Of a stretch of DNA of 64,000 nt, positions 22,090-33,058 are shown one piece after another (the first letter of the stretch is position 1; each line of letters begins with the position of its first letter). Position numbers and translations under genes: made by a program. A model generated the notes under the pieces. The model saw only the letters and a program-made list of their open reading frames with translations, was not told the DNA's origin and searched no databases. The stretch comes from Deinandra increscens subsp. villosa (lineage: Eukaryota > Streptophyta > Magnoliopsida > Asterales > Asteraceae), in assembly GCA_039602395.1 (NCBI GenBank), contig JBCNJP010000025.1:41270922-41334921 (forward strand). Reading direction: 5' to 3'.

Positions 22090-24353
22090 TGTCACACCCT
22101 CCCCCGCCGCCTCCTGCCAGGGATGGGGAGAGCGAGTGTGGGACAGTTTCCTGTATCGGTATCTCGCAGAAGCTTTAGATTAAGTCAGAGTGCACAACTA
22201 AAAGTAAACCGAAACAGACAACAATCCACTTATTTTAATATATACAAAGTATTCAACTGGGTCCGAGGCTACTATAAGACAATCCAATGAAACAGGAAGA
22301 ACACAAATAGAGAGCAAAACGAACTTAGGCTGTAAAGCCTATCCAACTGTCCCCCAAACTACCCTTCTCAAGATCCCCTGTCCCAACCCCCAGCTAATTA
22401 CCTGCAATATGAACTAAAACATGTCAACAACAAATGTTGTTATAGAGCCACAGCTAGTGACTCCATACAAAATTATTTAACTCATTCTCAAATATACATA
22501 TGCCTGTTGTGAATCCTGGATCAGGCCTAAGGTCAAAACTCAATCCAGACAACACAGGCGTGTGCCCCTGTATCCCCTTCATGTCTACAACATATACGAC
22601 ATACCATCATACCATCGTAATCTAATACTAGGTATCGTGTGGCTATGAGCCAGTACCGACTCCCTATACAGCTGTGAGGTTCCAATATATGCCTCGCGGC
22701 CACGACTGAAGGACCCTAATGACCCAAATAATATCTCCTTGAATGAATATTACCCAATAGTAACTAACCATGCAATTCACAAAAAATAACTTTAAAACTA
22801 ACATAGCATATTGAGAATAAATAATTTAAAACAGTTCATATGCAGCCCCAAACATAAGTTAAAACAAGGGAAGCTAACGAAACTCATAGATATTGGGAAT
22901 TGAGAAAAGGTCACTAACTTGTTCCTCATCACAAATGCAAATGACCTAACACATATAATTAAATCCTAAGATTCTGAAATTATAGTGTTATATCAATTGG
23001 TTCGTCATTTAGTCCAATAATCCAATTCTTGTTCTAACCGGATCATCATAACTCTTAAAGTTAAGATGGTATAAACTTTTATAAACTGAACCAGGTTATT
23101 ATCTGAATAACACTGTTCTATTTATCCATTCAACATATCACTGATTCTGATGTAAAAATTCTGATCAGTTTGTAAACTGAGTATGAATACGGGCGTATCC
23201 ATCTTAAGGGATACGACCATATTCATATGTTATGAATACTGACTTTCATGCTGCATGCAATAAGATGGTATTCCAATCCTACTGATACTGTTGGGTACTA
23301 TACGACCGTATTACATTGACTTCATATGGGCATACTCAAGCTGTTCATACTTTTAACATGAATACGGCCGTAATGACTTAAATATCATATAGTCGTATTC
23401 ATATTGTTCTTCCCCTTTTTGGCAATCCGACCCATGATACGATCGTATCACCCTTAGTGGATATGGCCGTATTGCTTGGAACAGAATGCATATTTGGTCA
23501 TTTCTTCAATTTTACCTGGTTTTAGTTACTGAATTCATTCCCAAAACTCTTGTAGTAAATTACCAACTAATTTTGACTATCATTTACCCTCAATAACATT
23601 CTTAAATCCATTATAATGACCAAAATGAGACATTATATATTTATACAAAATGTATTAAACTTGTAATCTAACCTCTACCTGATGATTCTCCTAGTTCCTA
23701 TGAATCCAGAATAACCTCTTAATGATCTCAGATTCTCCAGATTATCTCTGCATGTGATGATTCAAAGACCAATTAACAAACTTTCCTAATTTGGTAACTT
23801 TGTACATGCATGTACAAAACAAGATCATACCTTGCATTAACTTGTCCTTTGAAGCAATCCACTGCTTCCTGATGATCCCTACTCCATTTCAGTACCAGAT
23901 TCCAATCATAATTAGCTTCTCATACAACACATTCATCATATTTTTTTTTATTAAAAGGAGTTTAGAGACTTACAACAAGATTAACACTCTTAGAATCCTA
24001 TTCCTTGGATTTCTCAAACATCTAGAACCGCCTCTGGTCGACTGGAGCAGAGTGTGAGTGTCTTTTTATGCAAAATGCTGGCAGAAATGACCAAAATATG
24101 GTCAATTTTAGTTTATATCATCCGGATGAGATACGGGCGTATCACCTTTGTGCGATACGGCCGTATCTCGATGTTGGGCGAACGGACTTCTGATCCGACC
24201 CGAGTGTATTCACTTAGTACCAATACGATACCCTCCGTGATACGCCCGTATCACCTTTATGTGATACGACCGTATTGGCCAAATCTCTTAAAACATTGAT
24301 ATTTTTCCTTGAAGTAATTCTGGAGCCGATCTGGTTTTATCAGTATTGTTACA
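22090..24353 (-). repeat. 3' LTR of the Tekay-like element (2264 bp)
   Basis: Contains about 600 bp (roughly 22832-23430) absent from the 5' LTR. That extra segment and the flanking part hold many copies of a palindromic motif near GATACGGCCGTATC. Perfect or near-perfect examples are at 23436-23449 and 24154-24167. There is no coding content. Confidence 0.9.
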
Positions 24354-24366
24354 TTCTCCCCCCTTA
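24354..24366 (-). other. Polypurine tract of the Tekay-like element
   Basis: Minus strand GTTAAGGGGGGAGAA-type sequence immediately before the LTR start TGTAACA. It is the expected plus-strand primer. Confidence 0.8.
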
Positions 24367-24390
24367 ACTGAATTCCGTCCCAAAATTCTC

Positions 24391-27256
24391 TTAACTTTCG
24401 AATAGCTGGGGGTATTTTCTTCTCATATCCTCCTCTGATTCCCAAGTTATTTCTGGACCACTTCGTGCATTCCATTTAACTTTAACCATAGGAATTTGTT
24501 TCCTTAGTAACTTCCTCACTATTTTTTCCATTATCTCAATGGGTTGTTCAGTGAAATGAAGTTTCTTGTCTACCCGAACTTCCTTCAATGGAGTTATCAA
24601 AGTCTCATCAGCTAAGCATTTGCGCAAATTTGAGACATGAAACACATTATGAATTCCACTAAGTTCTTCGGGTAGTTCTAACTTGTAAGCAACACTTCCA
24701 ACTGTTTCCAGAATCTTGAATGGACCAATATATCGAGGACTTAACTTTCCTCGTTTTCCAAATCGGACGACTCCTTTCCAATGAGATACTTTTAACATTA
24801 CTTTCTCTCCTTTCTCAAACTTTATAGGCTTTCGGCATTTATCAACGTAGCTCTTTTGCCTATCTTGAGTAGCCTTAAGCCTTTCACGAATCTGTTTTAT
24901 CTTTTCAGTTGTCTCTGCCACAATTTCCGGTCCCGTCAATTGACTTTCACCAACTTCTGACCAACATAGTTGTGTACGGAATTTTCTTCCATTCAATGCT
25001 TCAAACGGTGTTGCCTTTATACTTGTGTGGTAACTGTTGTTATAAGAAAATTCCATTAAAGTCAAATGTTTATCCTAGCTACCACCAAATTCAATAACGC
25101 ACGCCCTAAGCATATCCTCCAGCGTTTAAATTGTTCTCTCACTTTGTCCATCGTTCTGGGGATGGTAGGCTGTACTGAAATTCAAGTTTGTCCCCATTGC
25201 CTGCTGAAAGCTTCTCCAAAAAAGTGATGTATACCGGCTATCTCTATCTGACACGATAGACAATGGCACTCCATGAAGAGAAATATTTCTTTCCACGTAT
25301 AACTTAGCCAATACATCAGTGGAATAGGTTTCCTTTATAGGTAGAAAGAGAGCAGACTTAGTCAGTCGATCTATAATGACACATATAGAATGTTTATCAT
25401 TACTTGTTTTGGGCAACTTGGTTACACAATCCATTGTAGCTATTTCCCATTTCCAAATGGGTAATTCTAACTTTTATAGATATCCCGACGGCTTTTGATG
25501 CTCAGCTTTTACCTGCAAACAGGTGGAACACCTTTCCACATATTCAACTATGGCTTTCTTCATACCCGACCACCAATAATTGGCCTTCAAATTAGGATAC
25601 ATTTTATCGCCTCCTGGATGCATCATATATTTTGATCTATCAGCTTCTTTGAGAATTATATCTCTTAATCCTCCTTCTTTGGGTACCCATATTCGGTTTC
25701 CTAACCGAAGTATGTCATCTGGTCCTTTTGTCAAACTTTTCTCAACCATGCTTCTTTCATCTTTATTCAATTCCGGGTTCTTTAACCGTTCCTTATGGAT
25801 CCTTAGAATATTATCTATCAGATCCACCTTTACATCCAACCTCATGGCACGCACTCGTAACGGTTGTACCATTTTTTTCTGCTTAACCCATCTACCACTA
25901 CATTGGCTTTTCCAGGGTGATATTTAATTTTACAATCATAGTTGCTCAATAACTCCATCCAACGCCTCTGCCTCATATTGAGCTCTTTCTGATTGAAGAG
26001 ATGTTGAAGACTCTTATGATATGAATATACTGTAAACTTTGTCCCATAAAGATAATGCTTCCATATCTTTAGGGCAAATACCACTGCACCTAATTCCAGA
26101 TCATGTGTGGTATAATTCTTTTCATGAATCTTCAATTGTCAAGAAGCATAAGTAATGACATTGTTTCGTTGCAGGAGTACACATCCTAAACCATTCATGG
26201 AAGCATCACAATAAACAACGAAGTCCTCAGACCCATCGGGTAATGCTAGGATAGGAGCATAACTCAGTTTCTGTTTCAAGAGTTCGAAAGCATCTGTATG
26301 CTTTTGCGTCCACACAAATTTAGCATTCTTTTGTGTTCAAGCAGTTAAAGGTGTGGCTATCTTTGAAAAATCTTGAATTAATCTTCGGTAATAACCAGCC
26401 AATCCTAGAAAAACGTCTTATTTCCATTGGTGACTTGGGTTGATCCCATTTCATAACTGCTTCCACCTTGGATGGATCAACTTGAATTCCTGCTTTACTC
26501 ACCACATGGCCTAACAATTGGACCTCTCGCATCCAAAAATCTCATCTTGAAAACTTGGCATAAAGTTTCTCTTTGCGTAACAATCCAAGTACTTTTCTTA
26601 GATGATCTCCATGATATCTTTCAGACTTAGAATAAATCAGAATATCATCGATGAAGACAATTACAAACTTGTCAAGATATGGCTTACATACTCTATTCAT
26701 TAAATCCATAAAGACAACTGGAGTGTTTGTCAATCCAAATGGCATAACTGTGAACTCGTAGTTCCCATACCTTGTTCTAAAGGCAGACTTAGAGATATCT
26801 TCTTCTTTAACTCTCAACTGATGGTATCCTGATCTCAGATCTATTTTGTAGAAATAACTGGCTCCCTGCAGTTGATCAAATAGATCATCAATTCGAGGTA
26901 AGGGATACGGGATACTTGTTCTTGATGGTAACTTGATTGAGATCTTGATAGTCAATGCACATACGCGTCAGTCCATCTTTCTTCTTCATGAACATTACAG
27001 GTGCTCCCCAAGGCGTGGTGCTAGGCCTAATGAAGCCTTTATCCAACAGCTCTTGTAGTTTACTTCTCAGCTCTTGCATATCTGAAGGTGGCAATCTGTA
27101 CGGTGCTTTTGCGACTGGTGATGTTCCAAGCACTAATTCAATTGGAAATTCTACTTCTCTTTCTGGTGGTATTCTAGGTAATTCATCAGGGAATACATCA
27201 GCATAGTCTGAAACTATTGGAACTTCTTCCAATTTTTGGCAATGAAAGCTTGACAT
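24391..27256 (-). pseudogene. pol: Tekay-like RT, RNase H, integrase and chromodomain
   Basis: Pieces mostly in one frame. RT starts at 27256-26888 (YRLPPSDMQELRSKLQELLDKG variant) and continues at 26955-26542 with YFYKIDLRSGYHQ and the active site FIDDILIYSKS. Connection and RNase H lie at 26532-25842 (HDLELGAVVFALKIWKHYLYG). The integrase zinc finger is at 25872-25474 (WWSGMKKAIVEYVERCSTC). The integrase core at 25434-25126 has IIDRLTKSALFLP, SDRDSRYTS and the final E in QSERT. The C-terminal GPF/chromodomain part is 25065-24391 (GPFKILE, VKVKWNARSGPEITWE). The terminal chromodomain marks the chromovirus branch. Stops near 25125, 25475 and 26320 and frame changes near 25850 and 26900 disable it. 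Confidence 0.9.
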
Positions 27257-27474
27257 CCTTTTCTTATATATTTCTTTGCCTCTAACATATTGATAAACCT
27301 TAGAGGTTTAGCTGGACGATCACCCACGATGGTATGTAGCTTGCCTTCAGGAGATTCTACCTCAACGATCTTTTTGTCACAAAGAATTTTGGCCTGGTAC
27401 TTGGTTAACCAATCTATTCCTAAGACTATGTCAAATCCACTCAAGTCCATAAGGAGAAGTTCTAAATTAAACAA
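27214..27474 (-). pseudogene. Tekay-like aspartic protease, C-terminal half
   Basis: LLMDLSGFDIVLGIDWLTKYQA is the conserved flap and ILG-type helix of gypsy proteases. The catalytic region lies just upstream in the gag frame (SILFYSGANKSFIS, where the usual D(S/T)GA has become YSGA, so the catalytic Asp appears to be lost). Confidence 0.75.
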
Positions 27475-29070
27475 GGCATCTCCATATTTTACTTGGATTC
27501 TTAACTATTTTAGGAATACTAATTTCTTGATCGTCAGCTGTTTCTACCTTATAAGATTTATCTAACTTCTGAATAGCACAATTCAATATAGGAATGCATT
27601 TAACAGATATGAAGCTTTTGTTGGCTCCGGAATAAAATAAAATGCTAACACATTTATTATTAACAGGGAACATACCAGAAACGACACGATCATTCTTGCG
27701 CGCTTCATCTGCATTCATGACAAAGACTAGAGCATTTCCTTTTGCTGCTCCTTTGTTCTTATCTTTGTCCTTGGTATTATTCTTCAGCTTTGGGCAGGCG
27801 TTTCTTTTATGTCCCTCTTCTCTACACTCATAACAGATAACTGGTTTTGAACAATCCATGGTCATGTGTCCAAAACTTCCACACCGACGGCAACTCTTAC
27901 AATCCTTTGCCAAATGGCCCTCTCTGCCACATCTACCACAAGTACCTCCTCGAGGCTTCTTATTATCCCTCTTGTCCTTCTCATTATGACCTCGGTTATC
28001 CGACCTTCTCTTATTTTCGGACGAATCCCATCTTTGACTCGTGGTTCTCACCCACTCATCTGCTAATGTACCAGTTAAACGTATTGCTAAATCCAGAGTG
28101 AATAGCCTGGTAGACCTCACATCAGCTCTAATTTCAGGGCTCAATCCCTATACAAACCTTCTAACCTTCTTTGATTCAGTATTAGCCATATGTGGAACTA
28201 GAAAAATTAGTTCATTGAATCAATTGAAGTACGTCTGATAATCTGGACCTTTCATTTCTATTGAGAGGAACTCATTCTCCAATTTCTCTTATTCATTTTC
28301 TGGTACAAACTTCATCAACACCAATTCCCAGAATTTTATCCATTTCATCCTTTGTGCTTTCACCTTGCCTTTACTGGCCTGAACTGTCTTCCACCATGAA
28401 AGGGCATGTCTTTAAATGAGTGCGATGCAAACTTAACCATATCTCTTTCCGCACATTCACTGATATCTAAATTTGCTTCCATCTCATCAAGCCAGTTCAA
28501 CGCTTCAGTGGCTCCTTTATCACCTTCGAAAATATTGAGATTGCAAGACGTATACATCTTGTAAGAGCAACCTTTCTTCCTGACTCTTTCTTCAGAGCAG
28601 TCTAACTCAGTCTCACTTAAACTCTTCGATCAGCGTCGTCTCTTTTGACCTCTTTTCTGCTCAGTTTTCTTCCTACTTCTGCCTCTTATAGGGCTTCCAA
28701 AAGATTCAGTACTATCCGACTCGTCCCTCTTCTTATGAACTCGGTCCCTCTTATCCCTACTCTTGCTCCAATGTTGGGATCTATGTGTCGAATCACCATG
28801 GTCAGACTGATTCTGTCACAACCTGCTCTGTCTAGTCCGACTTTTCACTATATGACTATCTCTAGTCTGACTGTATTCTTCCATATAAGCAAAGTTCTTA
28901 CTCAGTCTTCTTTCTTCTGCTTGTAGATTTCGGAATGCTTTCAAGAAACCATCAATGACTAAATTATGCAGTCTTTCATCCTCAGCTCGTTGTCTTAACT
29001 GTTCAGATGTAGGTGGCTCCGCTCCCATCTTGTGGACAGATTCGTCATCGTTTTGATTTCTGTGAGACAT
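27467..29070 (-). pseudogene. gag: Tekay-like Gag with three CCHC knuckles
   Basis: The start is probably ATG 29070 (MSHRNQNDDESVHKMGAEP). A retrotransposon gag domain remnant is at 28557-28360 (ALNWLDEMEANLDISECAER). Then comes the nucleocapsid part in 28144-27467 with three successive knuckles (CGRCGREGHLAKDC, CRRCGSFGHMTMDC, CYECREEGHKRNAC), and the frame runs on into protease. Three knuckles in tandem is more than the usual one. Stops and shifts between the pieces, for example near 28815, 28360 and 28145, break the gene. Confidence 0.85.
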
Positions 29071-29786
29071 TCTTCACGTAACTTTCTTGTACCTACTTCA
29101 CTCTTTTTCCTGAAAGGCAATTATAGAGTTACATTAGCACTCAAAGCATTTCTTCAATGGTTTATTTGCATCATGACTTGGAACCTTGGTTCTTACAGAA
29201 CCAGTAAGATTAACTTTTGGGACATTACTAAGGTACAGTTTTCCCACCAACGTTTATCATGTAAGGTGTTATTAACTTCATACCTTTAATATTAATTGCT
29301 GGATATTACAGTAATAAGGTTTTATCAATACAGTATTCTTTAATGACTGTCAATACGATCCCAGCAAGAATAGATATGACCCATTATCTATTGCGTGTCA
29401 TGTGTGTAAGTAACATTGCACTTTTAACTGGGATGAGATTTTTAGGATTCCTACTACACTTATTTAAATCATTCTACACTTGGATCCTATATTCAGGCAC
29501 TTAAGAGAATTTATTACTTAAGGCAAACTTTAAATCTAATTGGTGCTAGAAGTTCACTATGGTATAGTACTAATCCAATTCATAACATGGGAACTTAGGA
29601 GAATTCCAAAAAACTAGATTACTAACAAACGGTTACATAACATGTTTCAAGATCAACTTATTCGGTTACACAACCACACAAACTATCAAACTCAAACTGA
29701 GCCTGAGCTAACAAACAGAAAACATCAGGAAAAAAAACACAACAAACACAACGATCAAACTAGAACCACAACTTCTGCTGACTCCA

Positions 29787-30897
29787 TCAGTCTTTCTTCT
29801 TTCTTCCAAAAGTTGCCATCTCCAACAGTGCACTTGAAGCCTTCTTTGCTGCCTTAACCATTTCGTTTTCTTTCTTCTTTTTTTTCTCCAAAATCTTAGC
29901 CAGAATATGGTTTTCTTCCGCCAATATGTTCATATCAGGCGACCCCATGCTTGGCCCAGCAGGTCCCTGATATGGCCTAAAAGAGTACGGCGGACTTGCT
30001 CTAGTAAACGAGGAACGGTGGGGGTCTACATATGGCATATAAGGCAGCTGTGGTGGCTGAAACGGTTACTGGTATGACATCGGTTGCTGGAAAGAGAACG
30101 TAGTATGCATCTGATAAGGCATCTGCTAATATGGCTGCATGGGATAGTAGGCATTCTAGTCGCATACGGATCCATTGGTGGTGCAAACATGGCATTCCGG
30201 AAGCTACCAGATCTCTGTAACGCGAGATAGTTGAAATGATCTGAAAATGACTTGTACTGCCCCTGTAAGATTGCATTCACATAAGGATCCTTTGGGTTAT
30301 TTGCAAATGATGCCATCTGATTAGCTATTGGTACATCCACTAAGTTTCCCATCGGAGGCATGGTGTTCACTGGATCGCCCTGGATAGGAACTGACTCGTC
30401 CGGTCCCTCTTCAACATCAGCAGCATATACAGGAGAGGCATATATATGGAGAGAGTGATGCTCAGAGTGGTAACTGACTGAGTAACCAGTTGACACAGCT
30501 ATCACTACCTGTGGGGGTTGCTCATTCTCATCTCCTCCTTCAGGTTCTTCTAGTGGTTCTTCCTCTTCTTATTTTCTGGTTCCCCTTCAAATGCAGTTGT
30601 GGCTGCTCTCTACTCTTCAGTAGACACCCGATACAAAGTTCCAAGAATCACTAGCATTTTCGGCTTGTGACTTCGCTTCTTAGGAGGCTTTGGAGGTTCA
30701 CTAGCGGATGCAGCTGGCGACGGTGTAGTATTCTTCACATAATGAGAAGGTGATATCAGATATCCGAAAGGATCTGGACTCATAGGTGGTACCGGTTGAC
30801 TTGGTCCTTCATCTGACTTTTTTCTTTTGCTGTTCTTACTTCCCTTGCTTCCTTTGCTTCCAGAAGACGAAGATCTTCCAAAGCCCCACATTTTCAC
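29787..30897 (-). pseudogene. Extra ORF between PBS and gag of the Tekay-like element
   Basis: Minus-strand pieces in three frames: 30897-30610 (basic, Ser/Lys-rich then Pro-rich: GSKGSKGSKNSKRKK, PPKPPKKR), 30505-30026 (YAADVEEGPDESVPIQGDP, FNYLALQRSGSFRNAMF) and 30038-29787 (NILAEENHILAKILEKKKKKENEMVKAAKK, a short coiled coil). No known domain is recognised. Its position, upstream of gag and on the same strand, resembles the accessory ORF of other gypsy lineages rather than Tekay. It may be lineage-specific or a captured host fragment. It carries frameshifts and at least one stop (near 30610). Confidence 0.5.
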
Positions 30898-31240
30898 TGG
30901 TACCTGTGGATGATAACTATTAATATTGAACTTATGAAATAACTTCCCAATGTAAGCCTAGGGCACTAACCCCATCTCACACTAAGATAATCAATCTTAA
31001 ACTCAGGATGGACTATCAACTTCCATCTATCTAGTAGGTGTCATCAAATCTTAGTGCACCTGTGGGTAGGAATAACAGTTTGCAAGACTGTGACTACTAC
31101 CGACCTGACACTAATCTTTGATAGCTACCTAGCATACAAATAACAACCTAAGTCTAGAGTTGGGTTCTGTACTTAGTCTAAGATCCATTAAGGTTGAAAC
31201 TTAGGGGCTCTATGGAAGCACCTAATCTGTTGAACCTTGA

Positions 31241-31252
31241 GTTCCGATACCA
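31241..31252 (-). other. PBS of the Tekay-like element (tRNA-iMet type)
   Basis: Minus strand TGGTATCGGAAC, two changes from the iMet complement TGGTATCAGAGC, 3 bp from the LTR end. Confidence 0.75.
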
Positions 31253-31255
31253 ACC

Positions 31256-32922
31256 TGTCACACCCTCCCCCGCCGCCCCCTGCCAGGGACAAGGATAGCT
31301 AGTGTGGGACGGCTGCCTCTATCAGTATCTCGCAGAAGCTTCAGATTAAGTCAGAGTGCACAACTAAAAGTAAGCACAAACAGATAACAGTCCACTTATT
31401 TTAATATATATAAAGTATTTAGCTGGGTCCCAGGCTACTCTAAGACAATCCAATGAAACAGGAAGAACACAAACAGAGAGCAAAACAAACTTAGGCTGTG
31501 AAGCCTATCCAATTGTCCCCTAAACTACCCTTCTCAGGATCCCCTGTCCCAACCACCAGCTAATTACCTGCAATTTGAACTAAAACATGTCAACACCAAA
31601 AGTTGTTGGTGAGCCGCAACTAGTGACTCCAAACAAAATTATTTAACTCATTCTCAAATATACATATGCCTGTTGTGAATCCTGGGTCCTGCCTAAGGTC
31701 AAAACTCAATCCAGACAACACAGGTGCGTGCCCCTGTATCTCCTTCATGTCTACGACATATACGACATACCATCATACCATCGTAATCTAATACTAGGTA
31801 TCGCGTTGGGTATGAGCCAGTACCGACTCCCTATACAGCTGTGAGGTTCCAATATATGCCTCGCGGCCACGACTGAAGGACCCTAATGACCCAAATAATA
31901 TCTCCTTGAATGAATATTACCCAATAGTAACTAACCATGCAATTCACAACAAATAACTTAAAAACTAACATAGCATACTGAGAATAAATAATTTAAAACT
32001 AACCCACGATACGGTCGTATCACCCTTAGTGGATACGGTCGTATTGCTTGGAACAGAATGCATATTTGGTCACTTATTCAATTTTACATGGTTTTAGTTA
32101 CTTAAATCATTCCCAAAACTCTTGTAGTCAATTACCAACTAATTTTGACTATCATTTACCCTTAGTAACATTCTTAAATCCACTCTAATGACCAAAATGA
32201 GACATTCATATATTTATACAAAATGTATTAAACTTGTAATCTAACCTCTACCTGATGATTCTCCTGGTTCCTATGAATCCAGAATAACCTCTTGATGATC
32301 TAAGATTCTCCAGATTATCTCTGCATGTGATGATTCAAAGACCAATTAACAAACTTTCCTAACTTGGTAACTTTGTACATGCATGTACAAAACAAGATCA
32401 TACCTTGCATTAACTTGTCCTTTGAAGCAATCCACTGCTTCCTGAGGATCCCTACTCCATTTCTGTACCAGATTCCAATCATAATTAGCTTCTCATACAA
32501 CACATTCATCATATTTTTTTATTAGAATGAGTTTAGAGACTTACCACAAGATTAACACTCTTAGAATCTTGTTCCTTGGATTTCTCAGACACCTGGAACT
32601 GCCTCTGGTCGACTGGAGCAGAGTGTGAGTGTGTTTTTATACAAAATATTGGCAGAAGTGACCAAAACTTGGTCAATTTTATTTTATATCGCTTGGACTC
32701 AATATGGGCGTATCGCCTTTGTGCGATACGTCCGTATCGCGCTGTTGGGCGAATGGACTTCTGATATCCTGAGCGTATTTACTTAGTACCAATATGATAC
32801 CCTCTATGATACGCCCGTATTACCTTTATGTGATACGGTCGTATTGGCCAAAAGTCTTAAAACATTGAGATTTTTCCTTGAAGTAATTCTTGATCCGATC
32901 TGGTTTTATCTGTATTGTTACA
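31256..32922 (-). repeat. 5' LTR of the Tekay-like element (1667 bp)
   Basis: Same ends as the left LTR. Lacks the roughly 600-bp block found at about 22832-23430, with the junction near 31997. Retains about six copies of the GATACG...CGTATC motif. Confidence 0.9.
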
Positions 32923-32927
32923 CAAGG

Positions 32928-33058
32928 TAACTAAAACTGTTTTGAAAAATGAACCTAAACTAAAGAAGGTTGAAATACCTAAAGTCACAACTCCAAAGGT
33001 GACTAATACAACTATTAAATCACCAGAAATTTGGAAACTAAAATCCAAGGCGGCTTAA
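32928..33058 (+). pseudogene. gag: C-terminal end of the split copia gag
   Basis: Continues the gag frame cut at 22084 (KVTKTVLKNEPKLKKVEIPK, ending SPEIWKLKSKAA and a stop at 33056-33058). Lys-rich with KVTTPKVTN-type repeats. Just beyond, a MDWVPLANSQ-like trace at about 33100-33135 resembles the end of Gag seen in SIRE elements. Confidence 0.6.

Larger units (their letters stand above)
22090..32922 (-). mobile_element. Tekay/Del-like Ty3/gypsy (chromovirus), full length but broken
   Basis: LTRs at 22090-24353 and 31256-32922 (plus-strand ends TGTCACACCC and TTGTTACA), TSD CAAGG, iMet-like PBS (31241-31252) and polypurine tract (24354-24366). Minus-strand order: extra ORF (30897-29787), gag (29070 to about 27467), protease, RT, RNase H, integrase, chromodomain (to 24391). 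Every coding segment carries stops or shifts. The LTRs differ by dozens of substitutions in their first 400 bp, and about 600 bp are present only in the left copy, so the insertion is old. Confidence 0.93.

Noticed and set aside
23745..23770. CTCTGC...GACC in the gypsy LTR as a further copy of the structured RNA
   Set aside because: Right words at roughly the right distance, but no convincing inner stem or outer arms, and it is on the strand opposite to the element. Chance.
25580..25927. Plus-strand ORF of 115 codons
   Set aside because: Antisense to the Tekay-like integrase zinc-finger region.
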